DNA of 64,000 bases from Ancylobacter sp. IITR112 (GCF_041415945.1 NZ_JBGCUS010000001.1:2418001-2482000); one strand, 5' to 3'; positions 39,565-47,392 are shown, numbered from the stretch's first letter. Notes: generated from the letters alone by a model not told the origin. Made by a program: numbers and translations.

Positions 39565-42378
39565 ATGTCCGCGATCCTGCCCATCGGTCCCGCCGCCCGC
39601 ATCGCTGGCCCCTACACCGCCACGGCCGGGCAGACGGTGTTCACCTTCGCCTTCGCCCTGCTCGATGCCGGCGATCTGACGGTGGAGACGGCGCCGGCGG
39701 ACGACCCGGACAACTGGACGCCCGCCACCTACGGCACCGAATGGAGCATTCCCACCGCCCTGCCGACCGTCGCCGGCGGCAGCATTGTTTTCGCGCTCGG
39801 CCGTGCGGCGGGCACGCGGGTGCGCATCGTCGGCGCAGCCGTCATCGCCAACACTCAGGATCCGCTGCCGGGCGGGCGGGTGGAAAGCGGCCCGCTGAAC
39901 CGTTTCTTCGACCGCGCCACCATCTGGGCGCAGGAGGCGCGGCGCGACATCGGGGCGGCGCTCGCCCTGCTCAAGACCGCCGCCAATGGCTGGACGCCCA
40001 TCGAGGCGGTGGAAAGCTATGGCGAGCGCCGGGTGCGCAAGATCGTGGATTGGGTGGGCGGCCTCGGGGCCAAGCCGGCGATCAACCGCTATGTCGGTGC
40101 CGCCGGCCTGACGGCGAACGTCGCCCAGGCGGTGGACATTCGCGGCGCCGCCGGCGGCGGCGTCAAGATCGTCGGCACCGTGGCGGCCGTGGAAGACCTG
40201 CCGGCCAGCGGCAACGTCGGCGATGCCTGGGTGGTGGGCGAGAACATCTATGTGTGGTCCAGCGTCACCAGCAGCTGGACCAATCTCGGCCCGCTCATGG
40301 AAGGCACGCTGGAAACCTCGAACCATATCGGCCTCACCTCGGTCGATATCGACGCACGCAACATCCCCGCCCCGGTGGTGAACATTTCAACGTCCGGCTT
40401 CGCCAGCCCGGGCGACGGCGGCGGCGCGCAATGGCGCAGCGTGGAGACGGAACCGGCGCATCCCGGCAAGCGGCCCTCGCTCTTCGGCCGCTGGTGGGAA
40501 CTCTACAACAATGTTTACACGCCCCAGCATTTCGGGGTGTTCGATGATCCCTCCATGTTGATCGACCAGTCCGCGCGCGTGAAGGACTGGTTCGACGCCT
40601 GCGTTGCCACCGGCCGCGCACCTCATGTGGAACGGCCGCTCAATGTCATGGTGGAAACGCCCGTTTCGTATGCGCCTGTGGCCAACGCAGTCCCTAAATA
40701 CATCAATCTCGCTCGCCTTCGGATCGGGTCTCCTAGTGGGGGGTGTATTCGGTTCGGGTCGCCAAGCTCCGCCATGTATCTGGCGACGCTGCACACGCCT
40801 CAAATTGTGCGTGTAGGCACAACCGTTTGGCTCCCCGACGAACGCGCTTCCATGCTTTCCGATGATGCGGGACTTATACTTTACAATCTCATTTCATTTC
40901 GGGTTCATGTCGGTGCGATAGCAGGCTTTACTATCGGGTATGCTTTGGAGTCCTCCGGGGGTTCGTTCTATTCCGCATATAATACTCTTACGTTCAGCTC
41001 AACTTCGGATTGCAGGTACCACGAAGTATTGCGGTGTACTGGTTCTGGCGGCTTTGTCAATGAGAATACATTTATCGGCGGCCGACGTGGGAATTACGCG
41101 ACGGTAAATGCACTTGGAAACTCATACGGTACGGTGATAACCTCTTCGGATGCTGGATATAAAGGTAATAATACAAACAGGTGGTACTCTCCATGCTATG
41201 AATTAGGCGCTCCTGCGTCGGCTGAATACCGTACTCCCGTCTTACTCGACAGGACAGGCGTCTATAACTACTGGCATCTCCCGCGCCATGAGACCGGAAA
41301 AGGCCCCTTCGGCATTGCCGACAACGGCTCTGGGGCCAGCTCCAATGGCGGATGTCTGAACGAAGTTATCTATGGGTACCAAGCCGGTGCAGGCGCCGAC
41401 TTCTACAAGGGCTGGCACCAGCGCGGCGGGGCGTTCGGAAATATAGCGCGGCACCCGACCTCAACGCCGCAGCCGAAATGGCAAAGCGGGCCGATGGTGC
41501 AGAAAATCAGCGCTTCGGGCGGCACTACAGCGCGGATTGAGGCGCCGTATTTTTTCAAGGCGAATACCGCCGCCACTCCTCTGGCTGTCGCAGCCTCCAG
41601 CGTCGCTGTGCGCGCCAATGCGCGCTGCGTGCAGATCGAGGGGCAGAATGCGGTCCTGATTGAGGTCGATACCAGCAACACGAAGACGTGGCGCCTTTCG
41701 GGGGCATTTGTCGCAAATCGCGGCGGCCGCTATTTCGTCCAGGCGTTCGATGCCGCTGGCGCAGTGCTGTCCGGCACCGCTACCGACGAATGGGGCACGG
41801 AGCCCTACGTCAAGGGGCTGTCGGCGACAACGACGCTCTTCGGCGGGGGGTATCAATCCTCCTCAGACACGCCATCGGCCATCATCTTCACAGTGCGGGA
41901 CGAAGTGGCGTCGATGCATGTAGGATATCATGGCGGCACCAACGGATGTGCTCTGGTCGGTTTTGAACTGGAGGCGTTCCCCGGAACCTACACCAGCAGC
42001 ATCGGCGTCACGACGCCACTTGTGCATGTGTCCAGCACCCGGCGCACGGCAAGCGCGAACCCGGCCACATCTGGCGTACATGGATGGTACACGCTCGGCG
42101 AAATCATCGGCTCGACTTCGCCCACATCGGGCACGCCGGCCGGCTGGATCGTCAGCGCAGGCGCGGCGCTTGCGGATGCATGGGCCGGTTCTGCCGCCTA
42201 TGCGGTGGCTGGTCGATGCGTCGTGAACGGCGGGAATGTCTATAAGCTGCGCACACCAGGCACCAGTGCGAGCAGCGGCGGCCCAACTGGCACCGGCGTC
42301 GCCATCTCCGACGGCACGTGTGAGTGGGATTATGTCTGCCCCAAAGCCGCTTTCACCGCCCTTCCGAACATGCCGTAA
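39565..42378 (+). CDS. Tail fibre / receptor-binding protein
   Basis: 937 residues. The N-terminal 150 residues (SAILPIGPAARIAGPYTATA, then VESGPLNRFFDRATIWAQEA) match the T7 tail-fibre N-terminal domain that attaches to the tail; an Ala/Lys-rich connector follows (KIVDWVGGLGAKPAINRYVG). The central part (about residues 360-560; DNA 40650-41250) has much lower GC than the rest and many Asn, Tyr, Ser and Gly residues, as in beta-helix receptor-binding domains. The C-terminus (GTAVTDEWGTEPYV-type strands) looks like another binding module. The GC break suggests exchange between phages. Confidence 0.85.
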   Translation: MSAILPIGPAARIAGPYTATAGQTVFTFAFALLDAGDLTVETAPADDPDNWTPATYGTEWSIPTALPTVAGGSIVFALGRAAGTRVRIVGAAVIANTQDPLPGGRVESGPLNRFFDRATIWAQEARRDIGAALALLKTAANGWTPIEAVESYGERRVRKIVDWVGGLGAKPAINRYVGAAGLTANVAQAVDIRGAAGGGVKIVGTVAAVEDLPASGNVGDAWVVGENIYVWSSVTSSWTNLGPLMEGTLETSNHIGLTSVDIDARNIPAPVVNISTSGFASPGDGGGAQWRSVETEPAHPGKRPSLFGRWWELYNNVYTPQHFGVFDDPSMLIDQSARVKDWFDACVATGRAPHVERPLNVMVETPVSYAPVANAVPKYINLARLRIGSPSGGCIRFGSPSSAMYLATLHTPQIVRVGTTVWLPDERASMLSDDAGLILYNLISFRVHVGAIAGFTIGYALESSGGSFYSAYNTLTFSSTSDCRYHEVLRCTGSGGFVNENTFIGGRRGNYATVNALGNSYGTVITSSDAGYKGNNTNRWYSPCYELGAPASAEYRTPVLLDRTGVYNYWHLPRHETGKGPFGIADNGSGASSNGGCLNEVIYGYQAGAGADFYKGWHQRGGAFGNIARHPTSTPQPKWQSGPMVQKISASGGTTARIEAPYFFKANTAATPLAVAASSVAVRANARCVQIEGQNAVLIEVDTSNTKTWRLSGAFVANRGGRYFVQAFDAAGAVLSGTATDEWGTEPYVKGLSATTTLFGGGYQSSSDTPSAIIFTVRDEVASMHVGYHGGTNGCALVGFELEAFPGTYTSSIGVTTPLVHVSSTRRTASANPATSGVHGWYTLGEIIGSTSPTSGTPAGWIVSAGAALADAWAGSAAYAVAGRCVVNGGNVYKLRTPGTSASSGGPTGTGVAISDGTCEWDYVCPKAAFTALPNMP

Positions 42379-42391
42379 GCCGGAGCGACAC

Positions 42392-42712
42392 ATGCCCTAT
42401 GACGCCACGAAAGACCCCTATGCCGCGCTCGCCGGCACCTCGATCACCGCGCCGGGCCGCAGGCTGGTGACGATCACGCCGGCGGATGCCGAGCTGGCCA
42501 CCTATTGCAAGCAGCTCTGGTGCTTCTGTCCGCCGGATGTGGCCGGCGGCGTCGGCACCGTGCGGCTGGTGGCAACCGGCGACGCCGACAATGAGACGAA
42601 CGACGTAAAGGTGACACCCGGCCTGCAGCCGCTGCCGCCGGTGCAGGTGCGGCGGGTGATGTCGACCGGCACCACCGCGGGGCTGACCATCTACGGTATT
42701 CGCGACAAGTGA
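42392..42712 (+). CDS. Small tail-fibre-associated protein
   Basis: 106 residues, MPYDATKDPYAALAGTSITA then RLVTITPADAELATYCKQLW. It resembles small conserved proteins that follow tail-fibre genes in alphaproteobacterial phages, probably a structural or chaperone protein. No named domain seen. The start ATG 42392 follows the tail-fibre stop by 13 bases. Confidence 0.6.
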   Translation: MPYDATKDPYAALAGTSITAPGRRLVTITPADAELATYCKQLWCFCPPDVAGGVGTVRLVATGDADNETNDVKVTPGLQPLPPVQVRRVMSTGTTAGLTIYGIRDK

Positions 42713-42722
42713 GGGTAGGCTG

Positions 42723-43880
42723 ATGCTGGGCACTGGAAACGCCATCGGCCAGACGGCACTCTACGCCGGTTGGCGGCATGGTGGGGGTGTGGACTGGCAG
42801 GCGTGGGCCGCCGGCCTAACGGCTGCGCAGCTGCTCGACATCGACTATACCAAGACAGACCGCCACTGGCAGAACGTGACCGGGCAGACCCTTGCCGATG
42901 ATGCCGGGGAGCCGATCGCGCTGGCAATGGACAGCGGATCCTGGGGCGGACGCTCTCTGGCCGATGAGGTGGCGGCGCAGCCGGAGCTAAAGGGCACCGG
43001 CATGGTTGGCATTGTGGGATCGACGACAGCGGCCACTTACAACACGGCCACGGGCGCCGGCAGTGTTGCGCGCTCCAGCTTCCCCGCCAACCAGTCGTAT
43101 GTGGCGTTTCCCGTGGTAGCCGGGGCCTATTACGAGATCGACATTGAGGTGGGATCGATCCTCGGGTTGCCGATCCGCCCTACCACATCCGGCGTTGCGA
43201 TTATCCAACCAAGCTCCTCTGGCGGGAGAGTTAAATACCGCATTGCCTCCACTTCGACGGAACTGGTGCTGACCGCAGGCGCCGACACCACCGTCTCCTT
43301 TACTGTTCACTCGCTCAAGCGCGTCCCCGGCAACCACTCCACGCAGACGACGGGCGCCTCTCAGCCCGCGCGGCAGGCCGGCGGCGTCGCGCGCTTCGAT
43401 GGAACCGCCGACAACCTGCTGACGAGTTTCCTCGCGCAGGCCGGGGCGATGACGCTGGTCTATAAAGGCACGGTGCCGGCGACGCTCGCGGCGGTGCAAG
43501 CGCTTATGGGGTCCTCGGGTTCCAGCGCCAACCGCTGCTGGCTGGGTGTCAACACTTCGGGCCGCCTCTGCGCGGGTGTCGGGAGCCAGACTGAAAGCAC
43601 CATCGTCGGGACGACGGACGTGCGGGGCAAGACCATCGTAGCGGCGCTCACTTTCGACGGTTCGACGGTCAGCCTTTTCCTGCGCCTCGATGGGGCAACG
43701 ACCGAGGAATATTCCGCCGCTCAGGCCAGCACGCCCACGACGTCCGTCCCCTTCCGCCTGGGTGCCATGAACAGCAACGGAGCGGCCGGCGCCTATGCAG
43801 CGATCGACGCGAGCAGCTTCAAGGCTGCGCACAAGGTGATGACTTACGCGCAATTCATGTCCATTGCCGCGCGTCTGTGA
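42723..43880 (+). CDS. Putative virion surface protein with LamG/concanavalin-like C-terminus
   Basis: 385 residues. The N-terminal 100 residues are unusual. The C-terminal part (about 210-385: ARFDGTADNLLTSFLAQAGA, then FDGSTVSLFLRLDGATTEEY, then VPFRLGAMNSNGAAGAYAAI and ending SFKAAHKVMTYAQFMSI) has the sequence pattern of LamG/concanavalin-A-like lectin repeats in phage tail proteins. It may bind host surface sugars as part of the adsorption apparatus. Confidence 0.6.
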   Translation: MLGTGNAIGQTALYAGWRHGGGVDWQAWAAGLTAAQLLDIDYTKTDRHWQNVTGQTLADDAGEPIALAMDSGSWGGRSLADEVAAQPELKGTGMVGIVGSTTAATYNTATGAGSVARSSFPANQSYVAFPVVAGAYYEIDIEVGSILGLPIRPTTSGVAIIQPSSSGGRVKYRIASTSTELVLTAGADTTVSFTVHSLKRVPGNHSTQTTGASQPARQAGGVARFDGTADNLLTSFLAQAGAMTLVYKGTVPATLAAVQALMGSSGSSANRCWLGVNTSGRLCAGVGSQTESTIVGTTDVRGKTIVAALTFDGSTVSLFLRLDGATTEEYSAAQASTPTTSVPFRLGAMNSNGAAGAYAAIDASSFKAAHKVMTYAQFMSIAARL

Positions 43881-43919
43881 GCAGCGCCCCGCCTGGACAT
43901 ACCTTCCCCAGCCGCCAGT

Positions 43920-43928
43920 TCGGTTGAC
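43920..43928 (+). promoter_or_regulatory. TCGGTTGAC motif upstream of the lysis cassette
   Basis: Third intergenic copy of the nonamer, 51 bases before the endolysin ATG (43979). Confidence 0.4.
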
Positions 43929-43978
43929 CCCCTTGCCCTCCCCGCATGCTGGAGCTTCCACAACCAGCGGAGGCGGGC

Positions 43979-44851
43979 ATGGCAGCGGAGCAGTTCGACG
44001 AAGCGCTGAAGCGCGTGCTCGTCCATGAGGGCGGCTATGTGAACCATCCGGCCGACCCGGGCGGCGCCACCAACAAGGGCGTCACCCAGCGCGTTTATGA
44101 CGGCTGGCGCCGGCGCCAAAAGAAGCCGCTGGCCAGCGTGCGGCACATCACCGCCACCGAAGTGGCGGCCATCTACCGCTTCCAGTACTGGGACGAAATC
44201 CGCGCCGACGCGATGCCGCCGGGCGTCGACTATGTGCTTTTCGACGGCGCCGTGAACTCCGGCCCCTCGCAGTCGGTGAAGTGGCTGCAGCGGGCGCTGG
44301 GCGTGGTGGCGGACGGCATTGTCGGCGCCGCGACGCTGGATGCGCTGGACCGCCACCGGGACCATGACGCACTGATCGCGGATGTTCTTTCCCGTCGTCT
44401 TGCCATGTTGGAAAACCTTCGCACCTGGCCGACTTTCGGCAAGGGCTGGTCGCGCCGCGTGGCCGAGGTGCTGAAACACGGGCAGGCTGCGGCCATGGGC
44501 AGCGTCGGGCCGGCGCCGAGCTGGTCGAAGGAAGGCGCGCAGCGCGCACGCATCGAGGACATCGCCACCGCGCCGGCGCCGATCGGCGGCTCGGCCGGCG
44601 CCGTCGCCGGCGGCGGCAGCGCGGCCGTCATCCTGAAGCAGGCGCAGGACACGCTGCAGCCGATGGTCGGCAGCGGCGGCTGGCTCGACACCATCTTCGC
44701 CGGCCTTGTCGTTGCCGGCATCGTGGTGGCCGTCGGCGGTGCCGCCTACGGCATTTGTGCCTCGCGCCGCAACGCGAAGGTGGCGGCCGTGGTGAGCGGC
44801 GAGGCGAAGGCGGACCTTTCCGCCCTGCCCAGCCTGGGAGCGGCGGCGTGA
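43979..44851 (+). CDS. GH108 endolysin (peptidoglycan muramidase) with C-terminal transmembrane helix
   Basis: 290 residues; start at 43979, preceded by ggaggcggg. The GH108 domain shows VLVHEGGYVNHPADPGGATN, with Glu17 of the E-G-G-Y box as the expected catalytic acid, then TNKGVTQRVYDGW; a PG_binding_3-like segment (GVDYVLFDGAVNSGPSQSVK, then WLQRALGVVADGIVG) follows. Unusually, residues about 239-261 form a hydrophobic helix (IFAGLVVAGIVVAVGGAAYG) followed by Arg residues. It overlaps the next gene by GTGA. The ATG at 43946 is possible but has no better ribosome site. Confidence 0.85.
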   Translation: MAAEQFDEALKRVLVHEGGYVNHPADPGGATNKGVTQRVYDGWRRRQKKPLASVRHITATEVAAIYRFQYWDEIRADAMPPGVDYVLFDGAVNSGPSQSVKWLQRALGVVADGIVGAATLDALDRHRDHDALIADVLSRRLAMLENLRTWPTFGKGWSRRVAEVLKHGQAAAMGSVGPAPSWSKEGAQRARIEDIATAPAPIGGSAGAVAGGGSAAVILKQAQDTLQPMVGSGGWLDTIFAGLVVAGIVVAVGGAAYGICASRRNAKVAAVVSGEAKADLSALPSLGAAA

Positions 44852-45192
44852 GCTGGCTTCTCGGCATCGTCCTTGACTGGACGCCCTGGTGGCTGTGGGC
44901 GGCCGCTGGCGGCGTGCTGCTGCTGACCACCTTTCCCTATTGGCGCCCTTTGTGGGTGCTGCTGCCTGGTCCCCTGCGCGCCGGCCTGATCGCCGCCGGC
45001 GCCGCCACCCTCGCCTATCTCGCCGGCCGCAACACTGGCTCGGCCGGCGCCCTGCAGCGCGCCCGTGAAAAGGAGCAAGCCCGTGCCGAAGATATCGAAC
45101 GCCGCGCTGCTGCGGCTCGCGAGCGTGCTGACCGCGATGCTCTTTCTGGCGGGTTGCGCGACGATGACGGCTGGCGAAGGAACGACGGGTAA
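44848..45192 (+). CDS. Inner-membrane spanin-like (Rz-like) protein
   Basis: 114 residues from a GTG start at 44848 that overlaps the endolysin stop. Two hydrophobic segments (WWLWAAAGGVLLLTTFPYWR and LRAGLIAAGAATLAYLAG) are followed by a charged coiled-coil-like tail (QRAREKEQARAEDIERRAAA). The nested lipoprotein gene at 45065 in another frame is the hallmark of Rz/Rz1 pairs. A longer reading of the frame from 44755 is possible but would overlap the endolysin. A holin function cannot be excluded because two hydrophobic segments are present. Confidence 0.7.
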   Translation: MSWLLGIVLDWTPWWLWAAAGGVLLLTTFPYWRPLWVLLPGPLRAGLIAAGAATLAYLAGRNTGSAGALQRAREKEQARAEDIERRAAAARERADRDALSGGLRDDDGWRRNDG

Positions 45193-45310
45193 GGCCGTCT
45201 GCCGCTCATTCCGTCCCATCGCCTGGGCGAGCGCCGACACGGACGAAACGCTCCGCCAGGTGAAGGCCCACAATGCTGTCGGTCGCGAGCTGTGCGGATG
45301 GACCCGATGA
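45065..45310 (+). CDS. Outer-membrane spanin (Rz1-like lipoprotein), start nested in the Rz-like gene
   Basis: 81 residues. Signal sequence with lipobox LAGC (Cys31) after SVLTAMLFLAGCATMTAGEG; the mature part contains VCRSFRPIAWASADTDETLR, then QVKAHNAVGRELCGW, seen in many phage Rz1-like proteins. It starts inside the Rz-like gene in the +1 frame and overlaps it by 128 bases. Spanin pairs fuse inner and outer membranes at the end of lysis. An internal GTG start is also possible. Confidence 0.8.
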   Translation: MKRSKPVPKISNAALLRLASVLTAMLFLAGCATMTAGEGTTGKAVCRSFRPIAWASADTDETLRQVKAHNAVGRELCGWTR

Positions 45311-45606
45311 CGGAAATGCCGCGCCCGGCCGATACGCCGCACCGCCCCAAGCTCCGGCTGGACTTCACCTTCAACCCGATCAATATCGGCGCGATCATCA
45401 CCATAGCGCTGGGTGCCGGCTACGCCTATGGCCAGCTCACCATGCGGCTTGGCCTGGTCGAGATACAGTCGAGCCAGCTGGCGGTGCAGCTCACGGCGCA
45501 AACCCAATTGATGGAAAAGTGGGTGCGCACCGACGAGCAGGTGATGGCGCTGCAGCGTGATGTGCAGAAACTGGACGATCGCGTGACCCGGATCGAACGC
45601 CCCTGA
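45307..45606 (+). CDS. Holin candidate with one membrane helix and coiled-coil tail
   Basis: 99 residues. A hydrophobic segment (IGAIITIALGAGYAYGQLTM, about residues 28-47) is followed by a charged helix (TDEQVMALQRDVQKLDDRVT). Start overlaps the previous stop (ATGA). In many phages such DUF1515/DUF2730-like or holin-like proteins follow spanins; the identity as the holin is inferred from position and topology. Confidence 0.6.
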   Translation: MTEMPRPADTPHRPKLRLDFTFNPINIGAIITIALGAGYAYGQLTMRLGLVEIQSSQLAVQLTAQTQLMEKWVRTDEQVMALQRDVQKLDDRVTRIERP

Positions 45607-45887
45607 TGCGTCCGCATCCGCAGATCGCGCCCTATATCCGCCGCCCCACGCCCGCCACAGCCGAGTTGGTGGTGCAGATGGCGCCGGAGGACGGAAGCCC
45701 CGTTCCCTCGCTGGTTATCCCGCTCTCAGCACGAGCCGCTACGCGCATGCTGGCGGACCTTCTGGACGTGTTCCGCTATGGCTGCTTGGAAACCGCGCTG
45801 CGTGCGACTTCGTCACCGGCGCAACCGTGCGACACCACACAGGAAACAACGCCATATCGCACGGACGAAACGGCTAACCCGTTGTAG
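45606..45887 (+). CDS. Last prophage gene, uncharacterised
   Basis: 93 residues. The N-terminal part has a beta-like strand pattern (PATAELVVQMAPEDGSPVPS, then LVIPLSARAATRMLADLLDV); the C-terminus is polar and low in structure. It overlaps the holin candidate by TGATG. Its last 90 bases contain two GTGCGAC motifs (45802-45808 and 45827-45833) that may be integrase arm sites, so this DNA has to serve two functions. No family recognised. Confidence 0.6.
   Translation: MRPHPQIAPYIRRPTPATAELVVQMAPEDGSPVPSLVIPLSARAATRMLADLLDVFRYGCLETALRATSSPAQPCDTTQETTPYRTDETANPL
45802..45833. promoter_or_regulatory. GTGCGAC motifs, candidate integrase arm sites (right)
   Basis: GTGCGACTTCG (45802) and GTGCGACACC (45827) match the motifs beside attL (GTGCGACTTTCG at 7461). 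On excision these would lie on the opposite side of the attP core from the left cluster, as lambda-type arm sites do. Confidence 0.45.
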
Positions 45888-45905
45888 ATAAACGCCTACA
45901 CCTTA

Positions 45906-45952
45906 AATCATAATCCTGGGGTCGGGGGTTCAAGTCCCTCTCCCGCTACCAC
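45906..45952. repeat. attR (47-bp direct repeat)
   Basis: Identical to 7344-7390, that is, a copy of the 3' half of tRNA-Met without the 5' half. Chromosomal genes resume immediately after it. Confidence 0.95.
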
Positions 45953-45983
45953 AATTCTCTCTATGACGATGTTTCAGAACGCA

Positions 45984-46009
45984 AAAAGCCCGGCCGAAGC
46001 CGGGCTTTT
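45984..46009. terminator. Bidirectional Rho-independent terminator between prophage and BA14K gene
   Basis: AAAAGCCCGGC and GCCGGGCTTTT form a perfect 11-bp stem with a CGAA tetraloop. A-rich on one side and T-rich on the other, it can serve both strands: the BA14K gene on the minus strand and any readthrough of prophage or tRNA transcription on the plus strand. Confidence 0.85.
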
Positions 46010-46031
46010 CGTCGTGTGTGGGGGGCGCCGC

Positions 46032-46526
46032 TCAGTAGGGCGAGACGCACTGCTGGCGCGGGCCGTTATAGGGCTGGAACGTATTGTCCGACGCCCGGTA
46101 GGAGCGATACTTGTTCGCGCACCACTGGACATGCGCGTTGGTGCCGGAATAGCTCGGCTGGCTCGCTGCCGCGCCCAGCGCACCACCGATCAGAGCACCG
46201 GCGGCGAAGGCGCCGGCCGGGAACCACCAGCCATTATACTGGCGATAGCCGGGGCGGTAATAATTGTAGCCGCGATAGCCATTGTAGTAATGGCGTCCGC
46301 CATTGCGCCAGTAACCGCGCCGCGCGCCCTGGCGATAACCCTGCCGGTAGCCCTGGCGGTACCCCTGCCGATTGCCCTGGCGATAGCCCGGCCGGTACTG
46401 CACCGGTTCGATGTTCGATGTCGACTGCGCGACAGGCTGCGGAACGAACGGCGCGGATATCGCCGGCATCACGCTCGACGTGATGACCATTGCCGCCGTC
46501 GCGATAGCAATAGAGAGCTTCTTCAT
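46032..46526 (-). CDS. BA14K-family secreted protein with YRQG repeats
   Basis: 164 residues. A signal peptide ([20 protein letters not shown], cleavage about residue 24) is followed by tandem YRQG units, an aromatic region ([20 protein letters not shown]), a hydrophobic segment ([18 protein letters not shown]) and a C-terminal BA14K motif ([20 protein letters not shown], with CVSPY). BA14K proteins are cell-envelope proteins of Hyphomicrobiales, lectin-like in Brucella. It ends at a strong bidirectional terminator. A role in the envelope is known for the family; nothing more specific is visible. Confidence 0.88.
   Translation of the reverse strand: MKKLSIAIATAAMVITSSVMPAISAPFVPQPVAQSTSNIEPVQYRPGYRQGNRQGYRQGYRQGYRQGARRGYWRNGGRHYYNGYRGYNYYRPGYRQYNGWWFPAGAFAAGALIGGALGAAASQPSYSGTNAHVQWCANKYRSYRASDNTFQPYNGPRQQCVSPY
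46325..46395 (-). repeat. Tandem 12-bp repeats coding YRQG in the BA14K gene
   Basis: About six units alternating ccctggcggta and ccctgccggta on the plus strand encode successive Tyr-Arg-Gln-Gly. Such short in-frame repeats can expand or contract without frameshift. Confidence 0.7.
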
Positions 46527-46735
46527 AGTAGCTTCCTCCGAATTACAACCGTTACACAGGGTGTAGTGGCTGTTCCATGAATGCTCCCTGAACGAAATCT
46601 GCAGCTAGATTTCAGATTTCTGAACACTCGTTCAGACTAGTCAGACGCGGCATTCCGGAAGCACAAACGCATCAGGGCGCACGGAGGTTCCCGCGCGCCC
46701 TGCGTGTGCGTTCAAGCTGGTGTGAGCGAGGCGCG

Positions 46736-47173
46736 TCAGTCCGCGCCGGGGTCCGCGACAAAGCCCGCCGCCGCGATGCCGGCGCTTGCCGCCGCCTCGT
46801 CATTCTCGGAGGTGTCGCCGGAAATGCCGACGGCGCCGATGATCTCGCCGCCAGTGTCGCGGATCAGCACCCCGCCCGGCACCGGCACCAGCGCGCCGCC
46901 GACCACATCCGTTACCGAGGCAATGAAGAAGGCCTGCTCCTTCGCCCGCTTGAAGATCGAGCGCGAGCCCATGCCGAGGGAGAGAGCGCCATAGGCCTTG
47001 CCATGGGCCACTTCGAAGCGCTTGAGGCTGGTACCGTCTTCGGAGGCGGCCGCCTTCACCGCGCCGCGGGCATCGAGCACGACCACCGCCATCGGCTTGA
47101 AATTGCCGGCGCGGCACTGGCCGAGCGCGGTGGAGAGAATCGTCTGGGCGGCGTCGAGGCTGAGAGCGGGCAT
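46736..47173 (-). CDS. GlcG/HbpS-family (DUF336) protein
   Basis: 145 residues starting MPALSLDAAQTILSTALGQC. The motifs PMAVVVLDARGAVKAAASED, GKAYGALSLGMGSR, and VPVPGGVLIRDTGGEIIGAV with GISGDTSENDEAAA define the GlcG/HbpS fold. GlcG is encoded with glycolate utilisation genes in E. coli and HbpS binds haem; many family members are found beside hydroxyacid or diol catabolism genes. It is divergent from the TRAP transporter across a region with the TTGCAT-N2-ATAATTA motif, so co-regulation is likely. Longer N-terminal readings are not supported. Confidence 0.88.
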   Translation of the reverse strand: MPALSLDAAQTILSTALGQCRAGNFKPMAVVVLDARGAVKAAASEDGTSLKRFEVAHGKAYGALSLGMGSRSIFKRAKEQAFFIASVTDVVGGALVPVPGGVLIRDTGGEIIGAVGISGDTSENDEAAASAGIAAAGFVADPGAD

Positions 47174-47260
47174 GCGTTTCCCCTGTTTAGGCATTTTTCC
47201 GCCGTCGACTGTGCCTTTCGCCGCCCGAGCGTCAAGTCTCGCCTTGCCATGACGGCCGAT

Positions 47261-47276
47261 TTTTGCATTCATAATT
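47261..47276. promoter_or_regulatory. Shared regulatory motif, site A (GlcG/TRAP divergent promoter)
   Basis: TTTTGCATTCATAATT is identical over 16 bases to 53552-53567 and similar to reverse-strand sites at 56963-56978 and 57871-57886. It lies in the 219-bp gap between the GlcG-like gene and dctP. Confidence 0.7.
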
Positions 47277-47392
47277 AGTAAGTCGGTTTTAGACGAAGGT
47301 GGCGATCCATGGCGGATCGGCGCCTTCGAATCTGCCGCATCACGGAAAAAGCACCGGGAAGCCGGGCACGAGGAAACCCAAAGGAGCATGCC

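Larger units (their letters stand above)
7344..45952. mobile_element. Prophage, temperate podovirus with T7-type virion, about 38.6 kb
   Basis: The region between the two 47-bp repeats carries an integrase beside attL, a lysogeny switch, replication genes, terminase, portal, capsid, tail tubular, internal virion, tail fibre and lysis genes in collinear order. No structural gene shows a frameshift or truncation that I can see. No T7-type single-subunit RNA polymerase or phage DNA polymerase is present, so it depends on host transcription and replication enzymes. The element may be inducible, but that is not shown by sequence. Confidence 0.95.

Noticed and set aside
45606-45887. Gene after the holin candidate as a host gene outside the prophage
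   Set aside because: It overlaps the preceding phage gene by TGATG and lies inside attR, so it belongs to the prophage.
46673-46702. CAGGGCGC/GCGCCCTG inverted repeat as terminator of the GlcG-like gene
   Set aside because: The loop is 14 bases and the minus strand has no proper T-run after the stem, so support is too weak to list.
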